From Aphanomyces cochlioides (Eukaryota; Oomycota; Saprolegniomycetes; Saprolegniales; Verrucalvaceae): a stretch of 64,000 nucleotides of DNA. The notes beneath the pieces are model-generated. The model saw nothing but the letters and a program-made list of their open reading frames with translations, searched no databases and had not been told where the DNA came from. The stretch spans positions 2,604,001 through 2,668,000 of the forward strand of contig JAHQRK010000010.1 of assembly GCA_019828595.1 (NCBI GenBank), written 5' to 3'. Below, one piece after another: positions 55,677 through 64,000 of the stretch. The translations under genes were made by a program, and so were the position numbers. Each line of letters begins with the position of its first letter. The stretch's first letter is position 1.

Positions 55677-56126
55677 TCATCTTCGAATTGACCCAGTTTT
55701 CATGGACCGAGTACCAGCGTTTTGGAGGAAGACCTCTTGCCATTCGCAGGCGCTGAATACCATTAGGTCTATAGCTAAAGCCACCAGCATAATTATGTCT
55801 AGCACCCGTTTTTTGTCTTCTCGGAACACATAAGGCCCAGTTGTTACCACTGGACCATTACAGCCTTTCGCTGCGGCTTTAAAATTGTAGACCTTCGGGT
55901 TTCCTCCTTTGACGAAATCACGGACTTTGTGTGCCATACGACTGGCGGCATTACGCGTCAAGGCCCCCAGAGCGCTTTCTGCTGTTTTGCGTGGCACAAG
56001 GCGGCGGAGGTTGTGCAATCCAGAGTACAACGGTGAAACTTGGTGAGCCACGATGACGTCTCGCTTTTGTTGAGTGAAAGCCACGACAGCGCTCACAGCA
56101 AGGGCGAGGAGGATCCAAACGCGCAT
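55677..56126 (-). CDS. Small secreted protein, family member 2
   Basis: 149 residues with signal peptide MRVWILLALAVSAVVA, then VAHQVSP, a basic middle (LRRLVPRKTAESALGALT) and NPKVYNFKAAAKGCNGP. The N-terminal 100 residues are paralogous to the gene at 51224-51613. The C-terminal 45 differ completely, as if the reading frame had shifted after the GP motif: the old 3' end now lies inside the palindrome just downstream. Whether this longer tail is real is uncertain. Its 5' flank (CCTTTTCAATGGCAAAACGA) is conserved with the paralogue. Confidence 0.6.
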   Translation of the reverse strand: MRVWILLALAVSAVVAFTQQKRDVIVAHQVSPLYSGLHNLRRLVPRKTAESALGALTRNAASRMAHKVRDFVKGGNPKVYNFKAAAKGCNGPVVTTGPYVFREDKKRVLDIIMLVALAIDLMVFSACEWQEVFLQNAGTRSMKTGSIRR

Positions 56127-56292
56127 GGTTGCACCTTTTCAATGGCAAAACGAAAAATGGCAAGAGAAGGGGAATCAAACAACAACTAACAGCTGATCTC
56201 AAGCTGTTAGTAGCTTAACTCAAGCTGTTATACTCTTTGCACCCATTTACGCACTCCTTTGCTTGTTGTGTTCACAACACAACAAGCAATGA

Positions 56293-56918
56293 GGGGCAGT
56301 CTTAACGGGATCGTGATCCCGGGCTCACGATACAATTTGTTACATGACCCGATGGAATTTGTCTGAGCATTCCTAACGGGATCATGACCTTTAGGTGTCG
56401 CCCTCTAGGGACAAATGCTGCAACCGAAGATATCTAACAATAACGAGATCCCTACTTGACGATGGCACACGTGAGAGCACGTCTTTGGTCATCGAGAATG
56501 GGACGACAACACTAAAACCCATCGTTGCGCCTCCAATCTTGGACGACCGCGCTCTCTGTACGATTTTATCACTTGAAATTGGAGTGAAGACGACGAATTC
56601 TCGATGTGCAGTGAAGCAACGCTAAAGGTAGACTCAAAATAGAAGGTATGCACGACCAAATCCGCTCTGCCATCGCGATTCGTAGAACTCAAAGAGTTTG
56701 GTGCTTGAGTCTTTGGGAAATTGCGCCGTGATCCCATGATCCCAAACCAGGTCATAATACTCAGTTAACCGCTTAAAATACTCAGTTAACCAAACCAGGT
56801 CATACCCCTGGAATTGGGTCACCGTATCATGGCGAAAAACCATAAGGCCATGATTTCGTCCAATCAAAACTCTTAGAGACTTTGGGGTCATGACCCATGA
56901 TCCCGTTAAGACTGCCCC
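56293..56918. repeat. 626-bp MITE with GGGGCAGTCTTAACGGGATC ends
   Basis: About 20-bp inverted ends (GGGGCAGTCTTAACGGGATC) flanked by TGA on both sides, a 3-bp duplication reminiscent of PIF/Harbinger targets. The interior has a small direct repeat (AATACTCAGTTAACC, twice near 56756-56790). No credible gene. Confidence 0.72.
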
Positions 56919-56943
56919 TGAGGAGGGAGGGGAATCACAACAA

Positions 56944-57022
56944 CTAACAGCTTAACTCCAGCTGTTAGTAGCATAACTCAAGCTGTTATTAATAGTAGCA
57001 TAACTCAAGCTGTTAGTTGTAG
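56944..57022. repeat. Short tandem repeat, AACTC(A/C)AGCTGTTA units
   Basis: Several copies of a unit of about 25 bp containing TAACTCAAGCTGTTAGTAGC; similar units are at about 56180-56235, upstream of secreted-protein gene 2. AGCTGTTA motifs also appear upstream of gene 1. Confidence 0.6.
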
Positions 57023-57054
57023 TTTGACCTCATTCCTCACGATCAAACACGCAG

Positions 57055-57156
57055 CATGGTGGGTTCACCATGCTACATTGCGCCGTGATCATCGGAAACA
57101 CTCCAATGGTTATGATGCTTCTTCAGTTGCACGCCAATATTTGGGCCATCTCCGAT
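57055..57156 (+). pseudogene. Exon 2 fragment of the ankyrin-PDZ gene
   Basis: Encodes HGGFTMLHCAVIIGNT and the rest of the ankyrin exon, with 27 bp of intron 1 before it (57028-57054) and the start of intron 2 after it. The break falls inside intron 1, right where the exon 1 fragment at 59828-59953 stops on the opposite strand. Confidence 0.75.
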
Positions 57157-57677
57157 GTACGTCTTCTATCCTTGATTCCTGTTTGATTCCGCATTGAATA
57201 ATAGCCTGCTCGGAGTACACATTTGTCGGTTCGTCATAGCGAAATTAACTGTGAAGCAAGTCAAATGTGCAACGAGACGACTCTGACAAAGTCTCCCTCA
57301 TGGCCTGGGGCAACATGAGTGCCCTTTTTGTCCACTACGACGTCGCAGGGAGAACACGAGGGCCTCTTTTGTTCATACAACGTGGCAGCGACAACAGCAA
57401 CTACACCCATGTCAAAATTTGGAGCATGTGAAACGACTGCTATCCGCAGATGGGATTAGACGTTCGCAAATTCGATGTGCTTCTTGCATAAACATAACAT
57501 AAATCACCAGTCTTTGCCCTCGATTTCAGTCGTTTGCCCCTTTTCTTTTTCACGTGTCTAATTATTCTGTTATAACCAATCGTTCCTTTTAGGGGGATTT
57601 ATTTGATTATGATTGGCTAAACAATCTGATGGAGATAAACCTTCAAACCACATACACATCGGATCAGCATTTTCGCA
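57157..57677. other. Intergenic, partly shared with 51.9-52.1 kb
   Basis: The first 250 bases are a diverged inverted copy of about 51920-52130. The rest is upstream of the pogo transposase; its terminal repeat could not be placed. Confidence 0.45.
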
Positions 57678-58954
57678 ATGCCAACCCACGTCAAGCACAC
57701 GTCTGAAGTGATTCAATCAGCCATCGACAGAGTCCTGGCTGGTGAGAAGCAGAATCATGTGAGTTTGTCGACAGGAATACCATACCGCACGTTAAAGTAC
57801 TACATGTCCATGCATCGCCGTGGGATGCCAATTAAGGCAAGCCGTATGGGTCCACCGCCAACTCTGCCACCAGATTGTGAAGAAAAGATTGTGCAATGGA
57901 TTTTGGGCATGAAACGGGATGGCTTTCCTGTGGCCCGGCAAGACGTCCTCATGAAGGCGAACGAAGTTTGTCAGCTCTTTGGAATCTCTGAAATGACTCA
58001 AGGTTGGTGTACGAGATTCATGAATAGGCATCCTCAATTGACGACATGTCAATCGCAAGTTATCTCCAGCGTCCGCAATGAAATCGACTTGGATGGTGTT
58101 AAAACTCTCTTTCATACCCTGGTGAAACTCATTATTGAAAATAAATTGTCGTCGGATAGGATATTTAACATAGACGAAACAGGCTTTGGCTCTCGACGGA
58201 AGTCACGACGAGTGATTGCACTAAAAGGCTCCTCAAATGTGTGGTCGAAGACCATTTCTCCAATTTCCATCTCACTATTGTGGCTTGTGCGAGTGCCAAT
58301 GGCTATATAATCCCCCCTCTGTTCATACTTCCTGGCAAGCGTATCGACAAGACGATTTCAGACGAATGCTCCATCCCAAATTCGTCGGTTACGGCAAGCG
58401 ACAGTGGTTTTATCAATGGATCAATTTTTCGCAAGTGGTTGAAGTTTCTGGCTGCCAATGTACCGCTCTCTGTGGAACGCCCTCTTGTCCTTGTCTTTGA
58501 TGGCTATAAAGCTCACTTTTCGGACCCTGTGATTGTGTTGGAAGCGTGGAAGCTTGGGATTTTATTAGTGTGCCTCCCTGGGAACGCTACACATTTGGTG
58601 CAGCCTCTCGATGTTGCTGTCTTTGGTCCGTACAAGAAAAAGTTGAGACGTGATCTATTTCAGTTTATGGTAACCACGTCGTCAAGCAATGTTTCTAAAC
58701 CTATGGCTATTCGGCTGGCCACGTCTGCTTGGACTCACTCAATATCGTCTATAAATGTGGTGTCGGGTTTTCGAACTTGCGGCATTTACCCCCCTTCTTG
58801 GGTTGCAATGAAAAAGCGTTTGTCTCTATTTACTGCAAACGGGACGAAGTCATGTGAACTCGACGGAGTATGCTGCGCCATCGTGAGAGTTGCCGTTGAG
58901 CCTAGTGAGTCATTTTTCAATCCTGAAGATAATGCCCAAATTTACATGCTTTGA
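57678..58954 (+). pseudogene. pogo-type transposase, second element, one frameshift
   Basis: N-terminal HTH (EVIQSAIDRVLAGEKQNHVS), CENP-B-like HTH (GWCTRFMNRHPQL), then IFNIDETGFGS, VLVFDGYKAHFS and QPLDVAVF carrying the three catalytic Asp residues. The coding sense changes frame once, at about 58245-58265, just after GSSNVWSKT. Apart from that it is full length (about 420 residues). It is clearly related to, but different from, the transposase at 44349-45871. It lies between the two inverted ankyrin-PDZ exon fragments. Confidence 0.82.
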
Positions 58955-59827
58955 TCAAGCAGAATCAAGATTTTATCGCATCGATTGTCTGTTCAGCCGG
59001 TGGTGTTGCCAGTCCAGATCACCCGTTGCGTAATTCAGCAAGTGACTCATCTCCTCTTTGAGCACATAACTTGTGAAATAGAATAACTTTGGGCAGGGAT
59101 AGGGGTGTTATTAAATTTGAGAGGATATTTCTGTGAACATTTAAATTTTTGGCCAACTGGTCAGTGTCTGCCCTCTTCATACAATAATCAAGTATAAAAG
59201 GGGGTAAAACACTGATTTTTTCAAGGTCGATGGTTCGTCGTCGAGCCGCACTGGACGATAGTGAATGATGCAAACTCTGTGTCAATTTATATTGTCTTAT
59301 AGAGCTGCGTTTCTCAGACACATCCATGTGTCGTGGGTCGGCCAATCTTTTATGGATCGTGAGATATGGCAAAAAAGCTAAGGGGTCGATATTGAGGGCA
59401 ATGACTGGTGATTTACGTTAATAGGGGTAATGAAAGCTCTCAAATTGTGTCGCTTATAATATAAGCGACACAATGACAAAAAAGCAACAAAATTGAAAGA
59501 AAACACACCAAGAAAACGTGAACGTGCGCAGGGGAGGATCAAAGCTGAAGCAAAATGGCCAGTGAAAAGGAAATATGACAGCTCCAGTCACAAGCGGAAA
59601 CACGTTGAATAGCTTTGTAGACTCCATGGCACGTAATGGCCACGAGCAGCTACAAGCTGCATTGGCCCACTGCATTATCAAACGTGCCTTACCGTTCAAC
59701 GTGTTCCCAGGACACTCTATGAATGCAGTGGCATCTTCTTGGAATGCTCTTGGCACCCATATACCCACTGCATTGCTTGTTGTGTTCAGAACACACCAAG
59801 CAAAGCAGTGTGAGAAACGAAGTGTAC
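58955..59827. other. Gene-free flank
   Basis: No gene that I trust. It holds a 29-bp palindrome (59445-59473) and, at 59700-59812, an inverted copy of 51672-51790. An open minus-strand frame at 59019-59372 has no recognisable feature. Confidence 0.45.
59445..59473. repeat. 29-bp perfect palindrome
   Basis: TTGTGTCGCTTATA, one base, and its exact reverse complement. It may be a transposon-end fusion or a cruciform site. Confidence 0.65.
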
Positions 59828-59953
59828 CTCAGTTGTCGCTTGAACGTCAGCTTTACCAATCGCTAAAGTGAGGTACTTGCGAGCCTTCTCGACGTTATTC
59901 TCGAGAATAGCCTCTCGTAGGTACTGGTTTGTCTTGCCTTGGATCAAGTTCAT
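59828..59953 (-). pseudogene. Promoter-exon 1 fragment of the ankyrin-PDZ gene
   Basis: Exon 1 (ATG at 59953) with the first 17 or so bases of intron 1 and about 50 bp of upstream sequence. It matches paralogue 2 at 34140-34265 almost exactly. The break in intron 1 is complementary to that of the exon 2 fragment at 57055. Confidence 0.78.
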
Positions 59954-60001
59954 CCCTGTCGCCGTCAATGATGATGACAAGCCTAGCTGATCCGGATACA
60001 A

Positions 60002-60475
60002 GTAGATTTACCGTAGTGTATTTGTTAAGGATGACGATTTGTTAAAGGTGACATACAAATTTCTATAGTAAAGTTGTGAGAGGTGATGAGCCAAAATATC
60101 AAATTTCACAATATATGACTTATGGAGTTTATTACTACACCTTTTCTCGGGCAAGTTGACCTGTTTTTTCCACCAATGTGAACCTGATAAAAATATTAAT
60201 TTTCAGAAGATGAACAACGAGGAACTTTTCATCCAAAGAGAAATCGTTTTCATCCAATGTGGAGCGCGAAAAGTTGGCGCCAGTGTGACTTGGTCCAATG
60301 GACTCTGTCGATAGGGCTGATCAACCGATGGATGTGCTGTCCGACGGTTGTTTAGACCAGACGACGTAGTTCATTGGGCCAAAATGCATTGGCGCCAAGT
60401 TTTCGTGCCGTGGTGGCAACCACGAGGGCCTCAAAAGGAAAGTGATTGCTCATTTTGCTTTTCAGGCGCTCGTGG
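60002..60475. other. Gene-free interval
   Basis: Nothing recognised beyond the end of the captured promoter. The last part probably belongs to the decayed Tc1/mariner element that follows. Confidence 0.4.
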
Positions 60476-60652
60476 ATGCCGACAACGGAAGAGAAGCGCC
60501 GCGTCTTGGAAGCTTTCAACCAAGGCAACCCCGACTGGAAGGAAGTTGCCAAGTACAATGGCGTTTCTCTGTCGACCGCTCGTCGTGTTGTATTGAGTAA
60601 TCGCGTGAAAGTCTTGCCTCGCGGTGGACTCAGACTTCGCAACTTTCCTTGA
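60476..60652 (+). pseudogene. Tc1/mariner transposase N-terminal HTH fragment
   Basis: Starts MPTTEEKRRVLEAFNQGNPD and contains EVAKYNGVSLSTARRVVL, a helix-turn-helix typical of an oomycete Tc1/mariner subfamily. It ends at a stop after about 59 residues with no catalytic part. Confidence 0.6.
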
Positions 60653-60933
60653 AGCTCGAATGAGCTTGCTTCAAGAAGCTGCCATACACTCAATGGCCTC
60701 GATTACTCAGCCTATAGTTGCGCGCGAGGCTTTTTGCCAAAGGAACCTAGTGAAAGCCCTCAATTTTGAGGACATGCAGTATGGAATCTGAAATGTTCAC
60801 TTTGCATGAAACAGATTTCATATTGAATGAAAATATACTGTTTTTTATTGATTTTTGTGTTCGATTGGCGTTTTCTATAATGTTCCTTTCCGCATTGGTG
60901 GAAATTAATCCAACTTGGCCGAGAAAAGGTGTA

Positions 60934-61496
60934 CTCTGTTTTGCAATTTTTGTCAGCAAAGATACGATCGTATACTAGACACAAGTATAAGAAATCTGTA
61001 TTTAAAAAGTTAATCCACCAAACACGCTGGCTAAAGAGTCCATACGATCTTCCTCCTCAAGGCGTTCATTCATCAATTCTAAAGCCGCCATCTCGCCATC
61101 AGTCGTTTTGCTCCTGGGAATTTTAAATCTGTTATCGCCCTCATGTTCAATTATAACCTTCATGACTCGATGAAGAGTCAAGAAAGTCTTTTCCAACGTC
61201 GTCGATTCCAACACCTTGAATGAGCTTTCAACAGCATCGACGAGTTCTTCAAGGGAGCGACATGATCCCTTGAAGAACTCGTCGCCATGATCTGCCTCGA
61301 AGCCGCACGCTGATCGTCAGTCAAATTGGCCCGTGTTTTTGTCATCACTCGTATCTCAGTCAAATGGGAAATATAATTTACAAAAAAATACACCATTTAT
61401 CACCTCATTGCGAGGAATCATATCCACACTTTATTTGCCAATCAGAGCTCAGTAAACGTTTCATCTGGTCTTGCTGACAAAAATTGCAAAACAGAG
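60934..61496. repeat. 563-bp element with 26-bp inverted ends and TA duplication
   Basis: Ends starting CTCTGTTTTGCAATTTTTGT are exact inverted copies (60934-60959 and 61471-61496), flanked by TA. It contains the C-terminal transposase fragment at 61002-61281, so it looks like an internally deleted Tc1/mariner element. It seems to have inserted into the C-terminal coding part of the pogo remnant to its right. Confidence 0.7.
61002..61281 (-). pseudogene. Tc1/mariner transposase C-terminal fragment
   Basis: Reads TTLEKTFLTLHRVMKVIIEH and NRFKIPRSKT, the pattern of the C-terminal region of oomycete Tc1/mariner enzymes that carry a DNASYH box like the one at 1-985. The catalytic domain is deleted. 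Confidence 0.5.
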
Positions 61497-62379
61497 TAGT
61501 ATTCATCATCAAATGGCTCGTCCTGAAATTCCTCTGCCATATTCAAGGCTTGTAAAATTGACACAACAGATTCACAATCAGCATCAACATGGTCAATCAA
61601 GTCATCGTTCATACAACTTGGGGTGTCCACCAGCTTTGCATGTTCAAAACCCTTGATAATTGTGCTTGGTCTCACGTTATTCCATGCTTGTATGATCCAT
61701 GAGACGACAGATCGCCTAGAAGGTGTTCAAAGGAACTGCTTGAGAGTTTAGTTGATCGCGCAAATTATCGATCCACTTTCGTCGCAAGAAATCCTTCAAT
61801 GGTTTATTCCATGCAATGTCTGCAGGTTGACACATCCAAGTGAATCTCGGGGAATTTTCATCAATACAACATTCAGTTCTTGGGCCTTTTGGATCACAGC
61901 TGGGGTAAAGTGAGCTGAAAAATCATCCCATAGTAGCAACACTCTTTCATTCATATTTGAACGTCGACCAAAATGGTAGTCAAGGAATATCAAGGAGATA
62001 TTGCAACAAATGCAGCAGACCTTGCTTGACCGACTCGAGTGCGATTCCGCAAGGACAGACTATGGCGTGCTCGAAACTCGATGCACCACGTATTGGATGC
62101 TTTGAACTTCTCTGCGGGTATGCTCAGATCACGTGCGACGTCGACAGCCTTGATTTGGAGCATTGTTTGAGTAACAGGTATCCCTTCACGCCTGAGCTCA
62201 ACAATCCATTGTACTATGTTGGCTTCGGCTTCGTCGGGCAAAGTCTTTGATGTTCCCACGGGGCGATTCTTTAGAGCATTAGCGGATGTTGTGTTGTATC
62301 CACGTTGCTCAATATCAATGCGCTGTTTTGACCATGAGTACACACGTTTACGTTGAGATTCCCAACCCTGGTCATTCAA
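61497..62379 (-). pseudogene. pogo-type transposase, third element, internally deleted
   Basis: The N-terminal part (61990-62379) has a CENP-B-like HTH region (ANIVQWIVELRREGIPVTQT and WCIEFRARHSLSL). The second catalytic segment is LLLWDDFSAHFTPAVIQKAQ near 61930. The first catalytic Asp region is absent, so a deletion joins HTH to the late catalytic domain. A C-terminal acidic part (ADCESVVSILQALNMAEEFQ) continues to about 61497, where the inverted-repeat element above interrupts. Confidence 0.65.
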
Positions 62380-64000
62380 ATCTCCAAAGTACTTGGCGCG
62401 GACAGCTGCAATTCCTGCAACGCTGAAATAGTTGATGACTTCCAGTTTGAATGCGTTTGAAAAGCTTTTATATGCGTACTTGGTAGGTTGCCTGCCCGGT
62501 CCGTGTAAGCGTGGTCTGCCGGTCGAGGTTGAGTGGACGCGGGCGTATCCATTCCAAATGAAAGATCAAGTCGTATAAGAAATTATGTTGTATCAAGCTT
62601 AAGAGGTTATTATATTCTACATTTGACAGTCACCCTTAACAAATACACTACGGTATCCGGTCATTATCCGGATATCATAAAAAAGAAGCAACGAAGGACC
62701 AAAAAGCCCGAAATGGCCGTCTTTCATACAAATAATGCGAATATGTCCCCAGAGATCGCATGGCTTTCCGCTCTTTCGTCCTTCAAAGGGAACACTCATC
62801 GTGTTTTGATTGCAGGCATAAAGTTTTCGATGGCAACTGGGATAATATCACGACTATGGCATGATGTACAACACGATTTTGAGTTTTTGCTCAACAAGGT
62901 AATGCTGTTATTAATAGTACAACACGTTGTGCAACAGAACATTACATACGGAGAAGTGTACTCCAAGCTGAGATTGAGGAAGCGCGTCAAGAAGAGGATT
63001 TAGCATTCGCTCTTGCGAATGTTGTCCTGCGGGACGAAGATGAAGCAGAAGATCTCCTCTCTACATTGTCAGAATTAGGTATAGAACCAATAAGTATAAT
63101 GGAGTAAATATAGTTTTGAGATCATCCATGTGGGTATGCTGTGAAGTTGGTGCGCGCTGTAGGAGGGTTTTCGAGGTAAACCCTCCTCCTGAATCCGTTG
63201 GTGAAGTCAGATTTCCGCCTACTCAGCTTTGGTTTGGTTTTGCGACACGTATTTTGCTTGATTCGATTGGCTGAGTGTCGCGTTAACCTTTCAAAAATTA
63301 TTCGTTCAATATTAATTATTGGAGTGTTGTGCATTTTAATTGGAGGCTCCATACGCCAAAATTCTGATTCGAGCGATTTTTGTTGGACGGAGGGAGTACA
63401 ACAGACCCGTTGTGCTACAACGATTGCACAACGAACCAGATTGTACAACCTACGACTAACGTTACGACAGAACAGGAATTGTTTGACTTGAGCAGCTCGT
63501 TTCACATGCGAAGTCTAGAATTCCAGATGAATTCGTACCGATGAATATCAGATGCAAAATGATGATGATGATACGTTTCGCGTTGACTTTTAAGGTCTTC
63601 GCATACGTAGCTAGCAATACCGGCGGCGAACATCTCTTTGGGAGATTTCAGTGCCGTCCATCATATCGGCGTGCTGCCTCGTCGTTCCCCTACGGCGGAC
63701 TCTGCTGATGCCCCAAGGATGAAGTTGGGAGTATTCGTCTTCAATGCTATTGACTAGTAGTTTCCATTCTTCTCGCCGCTTATGAGCCAGGAGTCGGAGT
63801 TGTTTGAGGTCATCGAGTGAGACAAGTGATCGTGGATATCGATGTGTGTCACTCGAGCGATTCTGGGGGAAGGCGGAGGTTGTTGTGGAGGAGAGGGGGC
63901 AGTGTTGTCTTTCGGCGTCCTAGGTAGGTGTTGTTTCCTGTGGAAAAATAGTGTGTCATGAAGGTATTTGCTGGGATCCCTTCGTCTCTACGCAGGATGT
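62380..64000. other. Gene-free repeat-rich end of the window
   Basis: Contains dispersed-repeat fragments at 62740-62870 and 63430-63560 and the 63590-63790 repeat shared with 52495-52690. ATCCGGATA motifs occur near 62660. Open frames, including one at 62533-63003, read through these repeats and are not convincing genes. Confidence 0.5.
63590..63790. repeat. Dispersed repeat, inverted copy of 52495-52690
   Basis: Shares GTAGTTTCCATTCTTCTCGC and GACTCTGCTGATGCC with the reverse complement of the block at 52.5 kb. The two copies differ by scattered substitutions. Confidence 0.6.

Noticed and set aside
56944..57022. CRISPR-like array from the repeated AAGCTGTTA units
   Set aside because: Units are adjacent and degenerate without unique spacers of even length, and the genome is eukaryotic; a simple tandem repeat fits.
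59019..59372. Minus-strand open frame of 117 codons downstream of the pogo gene
   Set aside because: No recognisable motif; may be chance in AT-rich flank.
62533..63003. Plus-strand open frame of 156 codons
   Set aside because: Runs across a dispersed-repeat fragment whose other copies do not keep the frame.

Overview
The window looks like an accessory, repeat-rich part of an oomycete nuclear genome, most likely Saprolegniales and perhaps Aphanomyces-like (my inference; no marker fixes the species). The reasons are a Crinkler (CRN) effector pair, a Crypton tyrosine-recombinase element, oomycete-style Tc1/mariner, pogo, Ty3/gypsy and Ty1/copia elements, very short GT-AG introns (mostly 36-50 nt), and two eukaryotic cytosolic ribosomal protein genes.

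Layout. 1-9.7 kb: transposon graveyard. It holds a Tc1/mariner transposase cut by the window edge, a decayed Crypton, two MITEs of one family with TTA duplications, an AT-rich gene-free stretch with hairpins, a second broken Tc1/mariner gene, and an unknown minus-strand ORF. 9.7-18.5 kb: a tandem duplication (period about 4.12 kb) of a CRN gene convergent with a class III nucleotide cyclase gene. Only the second cyclase keeps its voltage-sensor exon. The two CRNs differ by 14 substitutions, 13 of them amino-acid changing, 13 of the 14 in two patches. 18.6-27.9 kb: a second tandem array (period 3912 bp) of a divergently arranged pseudokinase gene and a multi-intron ankyrin gene; the kinase copies are one chimera, one frameshifted and one truncated. 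27.9-34.3 kb: the best conserved part, with two ankyrin+PDZ genes, a small membrane protein, ribosomal protein eS10 and ribosomal protein eL15.

34.6-41.3 kb: a decayed Ty3/gypsy element on the minus strand with LTRs, TCGTC target duplication, PBS and PPT, and an extra spliced-looking ORF on the opposite strand with an Arg/Ser-rich tail. 43.1-50.3 kb: nested insertions. A copia element is broken by a foldback element with 446-bp inverted arms, which itself carries a 2.1-kb pogo transposon; a Crypton fragment sits where the copia integrase should be. 51-64 kb: two related small secreted-protein genes, scattered copies of the promoter, exon 1 and exon 2 of the ankyrin-PDZ gene, MITEs, a 104-bp near-perfect palindrome, and more pogo and Tc1/mariner debris.

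How it fits together: the housekeeping genes form a small island. On the left, effector and signalling genes have been multiplied in tandem by unequal exchange; on the right, transposons have nested and shuffled host exons. No rRNA, tRNA or CRISPR array was recognised. All gene models are read by eye; splice sites and frameshifts need transcript support.
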